From the NCBI GenBank assembly GCA_016932475.1, contig JAFGCU010000027.1:1-64000 (forward strand): a stretch of DNA of 64,000 nt. Reading direction: 5' to 3'. Every line of letters starts with the position of its first letter. Position 1 is the stretch's first letter. Shown here one piece after another: positions 34,401 through 43,450 of the stretch. The notes below the pieces were generated by a model. It had not been told where the DNA came from. It made no database searches and worked only from the letters and a program-made list of their open reading frames with translations. The DNA comes from Anaerolineales bacterium (GTDB lineage: Bacteria; Chloroflexota; Anaerolineae; Anaerolineales; RBG-16-64-43). Position numbers and translations under genes: made by a program.

Positions 34401-35726
34401 TCACCCGGGGAACAGAACGGAAAAAACCTCCGGGGCGTAGCGCCGGACCATGCCGCTGGTAATGCCGTTTTCCTTGCAAATCTCCGCGTACAGCCTGGCC
34501 GACGGGCGTTCGGCGCGCTCCTGCGTTTCCGGATCCACAGCCCACAATCCAAATCGCTGGGTCCAGCCCCGCTCCCATTCAAAATTATCCACCAGGCTCC
34601 AGTGAAAATAGCCGCGCACGGGCACGCCGATGTTCGCCGCTTTCCACACCTGGTGGAGATGCTGCACCAGATAGCGCGGGCGGATATGGTCGGCCTCATC
34701 TTCGATCCCGTTTTCGGTGATGTAGATCGGAACGCCGAAGGAATTGGCCCAGCGGATCGCGCGGGCCATACCTTCCGGCATATTGGCGTTCCAACCGACC
34801 TCGCTCAAGTCCGCGCCCCGCGGATAAAACCGCCGCGCGAACAGCTCGCCCGGCCGCAAGGGATCGAACGAAACGTGATCGCATGAATAATAGTTCAACC
34901 CGATGTAATCCTGCGTTCCGGCCGCCTGCGGCACCCGCCCGCGGCCGACGGGGAATCGCAGCCGTCCATCGACAAGCGCCTGCGCGATCAGGTCGTTAAA
35001 AATCCGCGATTGCATCCCCGCCACCATGCCGTCCAGCGGATTGGCGGAGTGGGGCGTCATCCCGCGGTAATGGATCACGATGCCCGCCCGGGCCCCCGGC
35101 TGGAGCTCGTGGATCGCGTGATACGACGCCGCGTGCGCAAGAATTTGATGGCGCATCACTTTCAACGCGGCCCGCAGGTCCTTCCTTCCCGGCGGGAAGG
35201 CCTCGGAAGCGATCGCCGAATAGGCGTACACATTCGGCTCGTTGATCGTGCACCAGAAGGTCGCCAGGTCCTTGAGCGCCGCGACGGTTTTGCGCGTGAA
35301 GGCCTCGAAGCGGGAGACCACCCCCTCGTTCTCCCAGCCACCCTCCTCCGCCAGCCAGAGCGGATTGGTGAAGTGGTGAAGCGTAACCATCGGTTCGATC
35401 CCGCGTTCGCGCATTCCGGCCAGGATCTCGCGGTAGAAATCCAGCGCATGCGCATCCCAGCGGCCGGGTTCCGGTTCGATCCGGCTCCACTCAACCGAAA
35501 GCCGGTGGGCGTTCTGCCCGCCCGCCGCCGCCCGGTCCAGGTCTTCCTTCCAGCGGCCGCCCCACCAGTCGCACGCCAGGCCGGAGCGAGCCCCTTGCAG
35601 GATGCGCCCGGGCTGCTGCTCCCAGGCCCACCAATCGTTCCGCCGGTTATCCCCTTCCACCTGGTGGGAGGAGGTGGCGGTTCCCCATAGAAATCCATTC
35701 GGAAAGTGAAATGCCGCTTCGATCAT
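34401..35726 (-). CDS. Glycoside hydrolase family 1 beta-glucosidase
   Basis: The 441-residue cytoplasmic enzyme hydrolyses beta-glucosides or beta-galactosides with retention. The general acid/base is the Glu of TINEPN (about residue 162) and the nucleophile is the Glu of YITENG (about 341). FPNGFLWGTATSSHQVEG at the N-terminus and NFEWERGWTQRFGL at the C-terminus are family signatures. AGGAGG lies 5 nt before the ATG at 35726. The downstream sugar-type MFS gene suggests a small uptake-and-hydrolysis operon. Dispersed repeats occupy the sequence just upstream. Confidence 0.95.
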   Translation of the reverse strand: MIEAAFHFPNGFLWGTATSSHQVEGDNRRNDWWAWEQQPGRILQGARSGLACDWWGGRWKEDLDRAAAGGQNAHRLSVEWSRIEPEPGRWDAHALDFYREILAGMRERGIEPMVTLHHFTNPLWLAEEGGWENEGVVSRFEAFTRKTVAALKDLATFWCTINEPNVYAYSAIASEAFPPGRKDLRAALKVMRHQILAHAASYHAIHELQPGARAGIVIHYRGMTPHSANPLDGMVAGMQSRIFNDLIAQALVDGRLRFPVGRGRVPQAAGTQDYIGLNYYSCDHVSFDPLRPGELFARRFYPRGADLSEVGWNANMPEGMARAIRWANSFGVPIYITENGIEDEADHIRPRYLVQHLHQVWKAANIGVPVRGYFHWSLVDNFEWERGWTQRFGLWAVDPETQERAERPSARLYAEICKENGITSGMVRRYAPEVFSVLFPG

Positions 35727-35745
35727 TCCATCCTCCTGAATTCTT

Positions 35746-35943
35746 CCACGAAGGACACGAAGGAAACTTGAAAAATCTTTAGACAGGTTGTCATTGCGAG
35801 GAGCGAAGCGACGAAGCAATCTCCTTCATTTTCCGAAGGGGGAGATTGCTTCGCTCCCTCTGGTCGCCCGCAATGACACCCGTTTATCCTTTTTTTCAAC
35901 TTCCTGTAATTTTTTTTCCGTGCTCTTCGCGCTCTTCGTGGAT
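35746..35943. repeat. Nested dispersed palindromic repeats
   Basis: Outer arms CACGAAGGACACGAAGG (about 35746-35764) and CTCTTCGCGCTCTTCGTGG (about 35923-35942) are complementary at family level. They flank an inner palindrome (35790-35878) whose arms start GTCATTGCGAGGAGCGAAGC and end GGTCGCCCGCAATGAC. The inner element resembles a widespread GTCATTGCGAGG repeat and appears inserted into the outer CACGAAG-type repeat, which occurs uninterrupted at 59324-59400. Confidence 0.75.
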
Positions 35944-35965
35944 TTCCAATCTTTTGGTTTTGCGA

Positions 35966-36718
35966 TTAACTCGAACCATCACCCGCCGCCGGCGGAGCCG
36001 CGAGCACGGACCCGGAACACAAAATCTCGCGCTCACCCGTATCCTCAAACCCAATCCCGTTGGCAAGCCGCAGGGAGGCGGAATTCCTTTCTTCCACGGC
36101 ATACAGGACGCCCCTTCTCTCCTCGAGCAGATGGCGGCACAGCGCGGCGCATACCGACCGGCCGTAGCCCCGTTCGCGCACATCCGGATCGGTCTGGACA
36201 AAAATTTCCGCCCAGTCGGCGGATTGCCAGTTGACACCGGCCGCCGCAAGCAGCCGGTTTTCCTTGCGGATCTCGTAGCGCGGGAACCCGCCCGGAGAAA
36301 CGGTTTCCCGCACGAGAATGTTGATCAAAGGCTCCAGCCGGGAGGGATTCAACCGCAGCACCATCAGCGGCACCATCGTTTCCACCGTAAGGAGCGGCAG
36401 GACCCACAAGCCCAGCGGTTCGGGAAAGGAGAACATCGCCGCCTGGGGCGAAGGGAACGCCGCCCGCAGGAGTTCGGCCGTCGCTCCGGCGTCCGGCGCG
36501 CGCAAGGTCACCAGCGGCCGGAAGAGATCCAGGCCGGTCTGAGCCCGGAGCAGGAAACCATCCAGGCGGCCAGCGGACATGCGATGACCCCATATCCGCG
36601 TTTTGGCGGCGGGATGCGAAAACGCGTAATACGACGCCATCGCATCGCCGGCGCGGCGCGGATCCAGCAGCATCCGCAGCGAAGCCCGCTCTTCCGGAGG
36701 AAGGGGCGCGACGCTCAT
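35966..36718 (-). CDS. GNAT family N-acetyltransferase
   Basis: The 250-residue protein has an N-terminal variable part (1-125) and a C-terminal GNAT domain (about 150-235). The acetyl-CoA loop reads QTDPDVRERGYGRSVCAALC, and the last strand RNSASLRLANGIGFEDTG is typical of the FR47-like group. It should transfer an acetyl group to an unknown amine. Its start overlaps the stop of the upstream PlsC-like acyltransferase gene by 4 bp (ATGA), so the two are translated together. The acceptor cannot be predicted. Confidence 0.85.
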   Translation of the reverse strand: MSVAPLPPEERASLRMLLDPRRAGDAMASYYAFSHPAAKTRIWGHRMSAGRLDGFLLRAQTGLDLFRPLVTLRAPDAGATAELLRAAFPSPQAAMFSFPEPLGLWVLPLLTVETMVPLMVLRLNPSRLEPLINILVRETVSPGGFPRYEIRKENRLLAAAGVNWQSADWAEIFVQTDPDVRERGYGRSVCAALCRHLLEERRGVLYAVEERNSASLRLANGIGFEDTGEREILCSGSVLAAPPAAGDGSS

Positions 36719-37404
36719 CCGTTCGCCTTTTGCAGCCAGGCTTCCAAGCGGGGATGCGAGGAATATTCACCCCGGTATTGCGGGGGCAGCAGCGCGGCGA
36801 TCGCGCACATCATATCGTCGGTCGCCGCATCCAACTCCTCGCCCTTGGCCCGCGCGGAAACGCCGAGGGGATACGGTTTGCCGATCCGAACCGTGACCGA
36901 ACCGCGGCGGAGACGCTTCCAGTCGCGGATGACGGTTTCCGTGCCCCAGATCCCGACCGGCAGCAGGGGAACCCCTGCACGGCTGGCCAAAAACGAGGCG
37001 CCGCCGCGGCCGCGCAGCAGGGCATGGGTTTCCCGGCTGCGCGTGCCCTCCGGTGCAATCCCAAGCGCGCCGCCCATGCGCAGATGATGCAGCGCCTCGC
37101 GCAGCGCCTCATGATCCGCCTCGAATTGGCGCACCCATATGCACCCCATCGTTTCGAACAGAAGGAACAGGAACGGGTTGCGCTTGTATTTTTCCGCCGC
37201 GAAAACGCGCATCTGGCGCGGGATCGCCGCCAGACACAGCGGCGTATCGACCTGGCTCAAATGATTGGGGGTAAACAGGAACGGGCCCGTCGCCGGGACG
37301 TTCTCAAGCCCCACGATTTTAACGCGCAGGAGGATTCGCACGAGCAAGATGACGACCGCCCGTACGAGAAAATAAAACCACCGGTTCTTTTCCTTTAATT
37401 CCAT
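36715..37404 (-). CDS. 1-acyl-sn-glycerol-3-phosphate acyltransferase family (PlsC-like)
   Basis: The 229-residue membrane-associated enzyme has an N-terminal helix (about 8-28), the acyltransferase motif NHLSQVD (HX4D), and EGTRSRE as the glycerol-phosphate binding block. The block VPLLPVGIWGTE is also typical. It should acylate lysophosphatidic acid or a related lysolipid. The ATG at 37404 has GGAG 8 nt upstream and is preferred to the ATG at 37425. It forms a two-gene unit with the overlapping GNAT gene. Confidence 0.9.
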   Translation of the reverse strand: MELKEKNRWFYFLVRAVVILLVRILLRVKIVGLENVPATGPFLFTPNHLSQVDTPLCLAAIPRQMRVFAAEKYKRNPFLFLLFETMGCIWVRQFEADHEALREALHHLRMGGALGIAPEGTRSRETHALLRGRGGASFLASRAGVPLLPVGIWGTETVIRDWKRLRRGSVTVRIGKPYPLGVSARAKGEELDAATDDMMCAIAALLPPQYRGEYSSHPRLEAWLQKANG

Positions 37405-37554
37405 TCGGGATTCTCCAATTGCCATGATCTCAGCGGTTGGGTTTCAGGCCTGTCGAGTCTGCAAAACCCAAGCCGTTCCAGCACACAAGCCAGGCATCCA
37501 GACCCGTCCGGCCTGTTTATGATCAGAAAGGTCTTTACCGCCATCCGGGCTTAA

Positions 37555-38514
37555 TTATTCAGCAGGCGGGACAGACCGCGCTTGAAGGATGAATTCGTAG
37601 TCCGCGATGCTGCCACCCAGGCTGAAGGCATTCAGGGTCAGGGTGTGTGTTGCGCCCGGCGGCCACTCCCCCTCGCCGCGCAGAATACGGAAGCCCACCG
37701 GCCATCCCGCGGAATCCAGCAGAACCAGGGCCGCATCCAGCCGGTTGGCTGAAGCAACCTCATCCGCATCGATCCGGAATTCGACGGCAAGTTCCATCCC
37801 GTCCGAAAGCGGCCGGCTTGTTTCCTTCACGATCGTCAACGGAAGGAGCCCCGCCGACTCCGCCGATCGGATGGCGCTGATCAGTTCCAGGCGCAGGATT
37901 TCAGACTGCGCCTCTTCGGGGGAGAAGTAAGCGGCGGCGATTGTTCGGGCGCCGGCAGGCAGCACCGAGAGGGGCAGCGCGACTTCCTTGGAAATGGAAG
38001 GGTCGGCCGTGGTGGAGGCATACAACGAGAACCGGAGGATTACGCCGGCGGCGGCATCCGGCCCCGGATTGCCGATCATGGCCAGGCACCATCGTCCCCC
38101 GCCCGCCTGTGTGTAGCAATGGGCCGGTTCGAGAACCAGGCCCACCGGAGTCGGCGTGGGCTGCGGGGTTCCCGTGCCGACCGGTTTGGCGGGGATTATC
38201 AGCACCGTGCCGATCGACAGCACGTTCGGATCCACGCCCGGATTCGCGGCGGTCAGGGCATCCACGGTGACGGCGAACTTCGCGGCGATCGAACCGAAGG
38301 TGTCCCCCGCCCGGACGGTGTACGTTTGGGGCGTGGGAGTCGGGGCGAGGGTCGGGGTCAGCGGGACTTCACGGGTCGGGAAGAAGCGCGTGGGCGAAAC
38401 CGTCGGCGAGTGCCAGCGGATCGGCGTGGGAAACGCGATCCCCGCCGGAGCCACCGGACCGCAGCCGGCAAGCATCAGGACAAAAAAACAGACCCCTCGA
38501 ATTCGCGAGTGCAT
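37555..38514 (-). CDS. LysM domain lipoprotein
   Basis: The 319-residue protein has a lipoprotein signal with lipobox LAGC (Cys about 18). A Pro/Thr linker follows, then one LysM domain (about 64-109, YTVRAGDTFGSIAAKFAVTV...IGTVLIIP), and a C-terminal beta-rich domain (about 125-319) with a Cys pair (PAHCYTQAGGGRWCLAM). It should be lipid-anchored and bind peptidoglycan; the C-terminal domain is not one I recognise. A TATAAT is placed exactly 7 nt before the ATG and there is no Shine-Dalgarno sequence, so transcription is probably leaderless. Confidence 0.85.
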   Translation of the reverse strand: MHSRIRGVCFFVLMLAGCGPVAPAGIAFPTPIRWHSPTVSPTRFFPTREVPLTPTLAPTPTPQTYTVRAGDTFGSIAAKFAVTVDALTAANPGVDPNVLSIGTVLIIPAKPVGTGTPQPTPTPVGLVLEPAHCYTQAGGGRWCLAMIGNPGPDAAAGVILRFSLYASTTADPSISKEVALPLSVLPAGARTIAAAYFSPEEAQSEILRLELISAIRSAESAGLLPLTIVKETSRPLSDGMELAVEFRIDADEVASANRLDAALVLLDSAGWPVGFRILRGEGEWPPGATHTLTLNAFSLGGSIADYEFILQARSVPPAE

Positions 38515-38521
38515 GGGCGGG

Positions 38522-38527
38522 ATTATA
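38522..38527 (-). promoter_or_regulatory. -10 box of a probable leaderless transcript (LysM lipoprotein)
   Basis: Read on the minus strand this is TATAAT, followed by 7 nt and the ATG at 38514. The transcription start would fall at or next to the start codon. Confidence 0.6.
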
Positions 38528-38633
38528 CAACCTTGACCGCATCCTCCATTAAATCAGCCGGAGTGTCCCCGCCGTTTGCGCATGGAACAACCGGCCAAGC
38601 ATGAATGAAGGATTCGCGGCTCTACGCAGGAGG

Positions 38634-41600
38634 CTATGGAGGCGGAGTCTCGGTTTCCGTTGGCGTGGACGTTGGCTCTGGGGTTGGAGGGAGGGTTGGA
38701 GTGAAGGTGGGCGTGCCGGTCGGGGTGTCCGTCGGCGTAGCGGTGGGAACGGGCGTCTCCGTCGGGGTGACCGTCGGGGTAACCGTCGGGGTGACTGTCA
38801 CGGTGGGCGTTGGGGTTGGAGTGCGCGTGGGCACCGGAGTGGGCGCGGGCTTCTGAAGATGAAAGCGGACCTTCATTTCCGCCTTGCCTCCCTGCCGGGA
38901 ATATACGGTCAGCCGGATGGTAATCCATCCGTTGTCAATGTCCGAAAGATCCCACTCGGCCAGCGTTCCCGTATCGGAAACGGGCGTCGAGGAGGACGGC
39001 ACAATCGGCTTCCAATCATCCGGGTCGCGATCCTCCGCATACTCCAGCGTAAAGTGGTCGAACTCGCGGGTGGAGCCCGCCCGGCCGCGGATCTCCAGGT
39101 TCCGGTCGCCGATGGTCTGGTTTTCCGAAGGATAGGAAACGGACAGAATCGGCCGGGGACTCTCGGCGGTGCATTCGCCGTCCGGAAAGAAACGCAATGG
39201 ATCCGGGAAACCCTGCAACGCCGCCCACTCGCGCCCGAAGGGGTCGGCGGTCAGCCATAAACGGGCATCTGCATCGTGGACGGAGATCGTCAGTGCCTGC
39301 TCCATGTGATCGGAGCACGCCGCGGATGCGCGCAGCCCGGTGAAGGTGTCTATCCAGGTATCCCGCCAGAGGTCCAAGTCGGCCGGGAGCGGCGGCTGAT
39401 CCGCAGCAAAAAACTCCGCCCGCGTCGTGGCGCAATATTTTCCGGGTTCCGCGCCGGTGGCGGCGCAGATCAACTTCTCCATGATCCCGGGCGGTGGAAC
39501 GAACGGCGCCGGGTTGTTTCCGGTCGTTTGTTGGATGGCGTTGAGCATGAATTCCGACCAGATCGGCGCCGCGCCGCTGACCCCGGTCGTTCCGATCATC
39601 GGCGTGTTGTCGGGATTGCCGATCCACACTCCCGCCGCCAGATCGGGCGTATAGCCCACCGCCCAGTTGTCGTGAAAATCGTTGGTGGTCCCGGTTTTCA
39701 CCGCCGCGGCAAACGGCAGGCGCAACACCGAGTCGGCGCCAAACATCGGCGTGCGCGCCTCGTTGTCCGAGAGGATCGACGAGATCAGGAAGGCGTGCTC
39801 CGCGCGCAGCACCTGTTCCCCGGCCGGCGGCTGATAAGCGTACACCGTCTCGCCGTCGAAGGTTTGAATTTTCAGGATCGACGCCGTGGGCAGCTTCAAC
39901 CCGCCATTGGCCATCACCGCATACGCCGCGGTCAGCTCGAGCGGCGTCACTTCCCCGCCGCCGAGGGTCAGCGAGAGGCCGTAATCCGTCCGGACAAGAG
40001 TGGAGATCCCCAGCCGCTTGGCCATCGGGATCAGTCCGTCCGGCTGGGGCGTATCGGGATTGTCGTAGATGCCGACCGCCTGCAGGGTTTTCACGGCCGG
40101 GATGTTGTAGGAATTGGCCAAGGCCGCCCGCACCGTCACCGGCCCGTGGAACTTGTTGTCGTAATTGACGGGTTTGTACGGCGGATTGGTGTCGTAGGGA
40201 TCGTTTGACGGCGGGAATTCGGCCGGGACGTCCCAGATCAGCGTTGCGGGAGTCCACCCGTTTTCGAACGCGGCGAGGTAGGTCAGCGGCTTAATCGCGG
40301 AACCCGGCTGCCGGGCTCGGACGGCCATGTTCACCTGGCCGGCCGGCTGCGCGTAAAAATCGGGCGATCCAACCATCGCCAGGATTTCGCCCGTGGCGGG
40401 CTGGATGGCGACCAGCGCGCCGCCGGTAACATTTTTGTCGGCAAGCGCCTGCACCTGCCTCTGCACCACGCCTTCCGCCAGATCCTGCAAGGCGGGATCC
40501 AGCGTCGTGTAGACCTGGAACCCGGACCGGTAAATGGTCTGCGGATCGTACATCGATTCCAGCTGCTGGCGGATGTAGTTCACCCAATGCGGGTAACGCA
40601 TATAAACGTCCGGCGCGGCAAACACGGCCGATTGCGCCGCCGTCCAGGCGATTACGGCGTCGTCGGCCGAAACGCACACCTCCGGCATGGCGTATCCGAC
40701 AAAGATGCAATGCTGCTCCTCGCTGGCCTCGATCAACATCACCAGAACCTGGCGCTGCCGCTCCAGCGCCGCGTCGCGGTTGTTGTACACGTCATACACC
40801 GAGGGCGCCTGCGGGAGCCCGGCCAGGAAAGAGGCCTGCTCGAGGGTGAGTTTATCCGCGGTCGTCTGGTAGTACGTCTCGGCGGCCGCCTCGACTCCGT
40901 AGGCCAGGTTGCCGTAGGAGTTTTCGTTCAGAAAGAGCTCCAGGATTTCTTCCTTCGAATAGCGGCGCGTGATCTCCACCGCCAGCAGCGCCTCGCGCAC
41001 CTTGCGGATGTAGGAAATTTCCGAGCGCTCCTCCGGGGTCATCAGCACCATCCGCGCCAGCTGCTGGGTGATGGTGGAGGCGCCGGAGACCGTCTCGCCC
41101 GAAGTGATATTCTGGGTGAAGGCGCGCAGAATTCCCATCGGATCGAAACCCGGATGGCTGAAGAAGTTTTTATCCTCGGCGGCGATCGTCGCCGCCAGCA
41201 TGTACGGCGAGGTCCGCTCCAGCGGCACGTACGTGCGGCGGCCCGCGTTCGGGTCGAGGATCTCGTACAGGAGTTTTCCGTTGCGGTCGTAAATGCGGGT
41301 GGTTTCGAATTGCGCGGTGCGGGAGCGGAGGTCCTCGACCGAGGGAAGAGTCGCGGCGATCTGAAAATATTCGTAGAGCATGAATCCCGCCGTGAGGAAA
41401 AATGCCGCGGTGGCGGCGAAGACGCCGGTCAGCGCCGCCCGGAACAGGCACGAGCGGGCGGCGCGGCCGCGGGATCGTTTGGCGCGCGGGAATCCGGAAG
41501 TGGCGGATTCGCCTCCGGCCGGAAGCGGCCCGGTCCGGGTCGTGCGCCCCCGCGCCCGCCATTGCGGGATGCGCGGAGTCCGGGCCGGCTCTTTGGATGG

Positions 41601-41945
41601 AATCGCTTCCGATTTCTCCGGGGCGGCTCCGGGTTCATCCGCGGCGACATCCGCTGCTTTTTCCGGAGCGGCGCCCGCGGGTTCCGCATCGGGCTCCAGT
41701 TCATCCCAGCCGGGGATCGGCAAGCCGACCGGTTCGGATTCCTCAGCCAGGCCGGATTCCGGCGGTTTCAGGCCGGGCGATTCCAAAGCGGAGAACGATT
41801 CCTTCCCGTCCGCCCCGGAGGTATCTCCCCTCGGAGGAGATTCCCCGCCGCCGGCGTCGGCCTCTTCATCCTCGTCGTCCCATTCGCCGGTTTCGTCGAG
41901 GCTGCGCTGCAAACGGCGGAAACGATCCGCGGAGGATTCGTCCAT
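38634..41945 (-). CDS. Class A penicillin-binding protein (PBP1a-like)
   Basis: The 1103-residue bifunctional enzyme polymerises and cross-links peptidoglycan. A long acidic, Pro-rich cytoplasmic tail (1-165) precedes the transmembrane helix (about 168-195). GT51 transglycosylase follows with catalytic Glu257 in AAEDKNFFSH and TITQQLARM (291-299). The transpeptidase has SAIK (549-552), SYN (612-614) and KTGT (750-753). Residues about 910-1020 form a beta-sandwich, and the C-terminus (about 1025-1103) is a TPTPTPTVT-type repeat. The long acidic N-tail and Thr/Pro C-tail are unusual. The MaoC gene lies 1 bp upstream in the same operon. Confidence 0.94.
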   Translation of the reverse strand: MDESSADRFRRLQRSLDETGEWDDEDEEADAGGGESPPRGDTSGADGKESFSALESPGLKPPESGLAEESEPVGLPIPGWDELEPDAEPAGAAPEKAADVAADEPGAAPEKSEAIPSKEPARTPRIPQWRARGRTTRTGPLPAGGESATSGFPRAKRSRGRAARSCLFRAALTGVFAATAAFFLTAGFMLYEYFQIAATLPSVEDLRSRTAQFETTRIYDRNGKLLYEILDPNAGRRTYVPLERTSPYMLAATIAAEDKNFFSHPGFDPMGILRAFTQNITSGETVSGASTITQQLARMVLMTPEERSEISYIRKVREALLAVEITRRYSKEEILELFLNENSYGNLAYGVEAAAETYYQTTADKLTLEQASFLAGLPQAPSVYDVYNNRDAALERQRQVLVMLIEASEEQHCIFVGYAMPEVCVSADDAVIAWTAAQSAVFAAPDVYMRYPHWVNYIRQQLESMYDPQTIYRSGFQVYTTLDPALQDLAEGVVQRQVQALADKNVTGGALVAIQPATGEILAMVGSPDFYAQPAGQVNMAVRARQPGSAIKPLTYLAAFENGWTPATLIWDVPAEFPPSNDPYDTNPPYKPVNYDNKFHGPVTVRAALANSYNIPAVKTLQAVGIYDNPDTPQPDGLIPMAKRLGISTLVRTDYGLSLTLGGGEVTPLELTAAYAVMANGGLKLPTASILKIQTFDGETVYAYQPPAGEQVLRAEHAFLISSILSDNEARTPMFGADSVLRLPFAAAVKTGTTNDFHDNWAVGYTPDLAAGVWIGNPDNTPMIGTTGVSGAAPIWSEFMLNAIQQTTGNNPAPFVPPPGIMEKLICAATGAEPGKYCATTRAEFFAADQPPLPADLDLWRDTWIDTFTGLRASAACSDHMEQALTISVHDADARLWLTADPFGREWAALQGFPDPLRFFPDGECTAESPRPILSVSYPSENQTIGDRNLEIRGRAGSTREFDHFTLEYAEDRDPDDWKPIVPSSSTPVSDTGTLAEWDLSDIDNGWITIRLTVYSRQGGKAEMKVRFHLQKPAPTPVPTRTPTPTPTVTVTPTVTPTVTPTETPVPTATPTDTPTGTPTFTPTLPPTPEPTSTPTETETPPP

Positions 41946-41946
41946 C

Positions 41947-42414
41947 TCAGGCGGCGGGTTTGCTCTGGATCAGCACGATCCACTTCCCGCTCATGACGGT
42001 TTCTTCTTTTTGATTTTTTACCGTCAGGGCGAGTTCCACCGCGCCGCCGCCCAGGCGGGGAAACGGTTTGGTGGAGAGGACTTCCATTTCGCAGCGAACG
42101 GTGTCGCCGAAGAAAACCGGCCGGCTGAACTTCCACTCGGCGATTTCCCGGAACGCCAGCACGGTGCGGTCCATCACACCGGTCTGCACCGCCAGGCCGG
42201 AGACGATCGAAAGCACCAGCAGGCCGTGGGCCACTCGCTGGCCGAACGGTCCCTTGGCCGCGTAATCGGCGTCTGTGTGGATCTGGTTGAAATCCCCCGA
42301 AAGTCCGGCGAAGGCGGTCACATCCGCCTCGGTGACAGTCCGTCCGGAGGTGAAGATCTTCTGCCCGGATGTGAGTTCCTCGAAATATTTTCCGCGTGGT
42401 CGGTTGTTCTCCAT
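41947..42414 (-). CDS. MaoC family dehydratase (enoyl-CoA hydratase type)
   Basis: The 155-residue hot-dog-fold protein has the R-hydratase motif AGLSGDFNQIHTDADYA, with the catalytic Asp and His, and VAHGLLVLSIVSGL typical of the family. It should hydrate trans-2-enoyl-CoA or a related thioester in fatty-acid metabolism. GGAG about 9 nt upstream supports the ATG at 42414 over a TTG at 42429. It is unusual in being only 1 bp from a penicillin-binding protein gene; I see no biochemical link. Confidence 0.9.
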   Translation of the reverse strand: MENNRPRGKYFEELTSGQKIFTSGRTVTEADVTAFAGLSGDFNQIHTDADYAAKGPFGQRVAHGLLVLSIVSGLAVQTGVMDRTVLAFREIAEWKFSRPVFFGDTVRCEMEVLSTKPFPRLGGGAVELALTVKNQKEETVMSGKWIVLIQSKPAA

Positions 42415-42506
42415 GAGCCTCTCCTCCAAGAGTCGTCTGCCATGGATTTTAGCACAGCCGCCGCGCAGGATCGGCGGATCCGCAGGGGCGACCCGGCGGG
42501 TCGCGA

Positions 42507-43274
42507 CTACGGGGTTGGTTTGCGCGCGGCGATCAGCGCCGAAAACGGCAGGCCATCGGCGGGCTGTGACGAGCCGCAGCAGGATCCTTCACCGGCGGTG
42601 GTCACGGAGACATCCGCAAAGCCGGCTTCGAGCAATCCACTCCGGTACTCCTCCACATCCAGCGCGCCGGCAATGCAGCCCGCCCAGCTTTCGAGGGATT
42701 TCGCCACCGACGGACTCATCGGTCCGCGGGTGACGATGTCTGAAACGGCCACCCGGCCGCCGGAGCGCAGCACGCGGAACATCTCCCGAAAAACGGCCGG
42801 CTTGTCGGGCGATAGGTTGATCACACAGTTGGAAACGACGACGTCCGCCTCGCCGTCGGCGAGCGGGATGGCTTCGATCTGCCCCTGCCGGAACTCGACG
42901 TTCGCGGCGCCGATCCGGGCGGCATTTGCGCGCGCCTTCCCGATCATCTCCGGCGTCATATCCACGCCGATCACCCGCCCGCCCGCTCCAACCTTTTGGG
43001 CTGCCAGAAGACAATCCAGCCCGCCGCCGGACCCGAGATCCACGACGGTCTCACCCGGGCGTATTTCGATTCCGGATATCGGGTTGCCGCATCCAAGCGT
43101 CACATCCGCCAGATCCTCCGGGAGGGTTTGCAGTTCCTCCGCCGGATAATTATTCGGCATCGAGCAGGAGCAGCTTGCGCCGGAACCGCAACACTCCTTT
43201 TCGAAAGCTTGCGCCTTCCGGGCGTAAAACTCGCGCACGGCCGAGTGGATTTCATCGGGCTTTGGTCTTTCCAT
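42507..43274 (-). CDS. arsM: Arsenite methyltransferase
   Basis: It methylates As(III) with SAM, giving methylated arsenicals, some volatile. The 255-residue protein has a SAM motif VVDLGSGGGLD (78-88) and the three cysteines expected to bind arsenite: Cys62 in LGCGNP, Cys150 in SNCVINL and Cys200 in WAGCIAGAL. Additional cysteine pairs are at 28-29 and 35/37 and near the C-terminus (GSCCGSS). GGAG lies before the ATG. The arsR gene is 176 bp upstream on the same strand, separated by a palindromic repeat and a possible second ArsR site. Confidence 0.92.
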   Translation of the reverse strand: MERPKPDEIHSAVREFYARKAQAFEKECCGSGASCSCSMPNNYPAEELQTLPEDLADVTLGCGNPISGIEIRPGETVVDLGSGGGLDCLLAAQKVGAGGRVIGVDMTPEMIGKARANAARIGAANVEFRQGQIEAIPLADGEADVVVSNCVINLSPDKPAVFREMFRVLRSGGRVAVSDIVTRGPMSPSVAKSLESWAGCIAGALDVEEYRSGLLEAGFADVSVTTAGEGSCCGSSQPADGLPFSALIAARKPTP

Positions 43275-43328
43275 CGGGTGATCTCCTTATTATGAATTGA
43301 AATCCGATCCTTTACTTTTCTACCCGTG

Positions 43329-43378
43329 CCCTGTCCCGCCCCCCTCACCCGGCCTTCGGGAAGAGGGGGTTAGGGCAG
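43329..43378. repeat. GC-rich imperfect palindrome, relative of the 15504 repeat
   Basis: CCCTGTCCCGCCCCCCTC and GAGGGGGTTAGGGCAG face each other around a CCGGCCTTCGGG core. It lies between arsR and arsM and could form a hairpin in a joint transcript. Confidence 0.6.
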
Positions 43379-43384
43379 TCTGTC

Positions 43385-43412
43385 ACATCGATAACGATCT
43401 ATATATCACCTT
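43385..43412 (-). promoter_or_regulatory. Possible second ArsR operator upstream of arsM
   Basis: On the minus strand the sequence reads TATATAGATCGTTATCGAT, which closely resembles the TATATAGA...GATCATCTAT operator at the arsR promoter. Its position, about 110 nt before the arsM start, fits a repressible promoter, but no clear -35 is present. Confidence 0.4.
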
Positions 43413-43450
43413 AAAAAAATACCGGAGCATTCTGCCTGGGTATGAACGTC

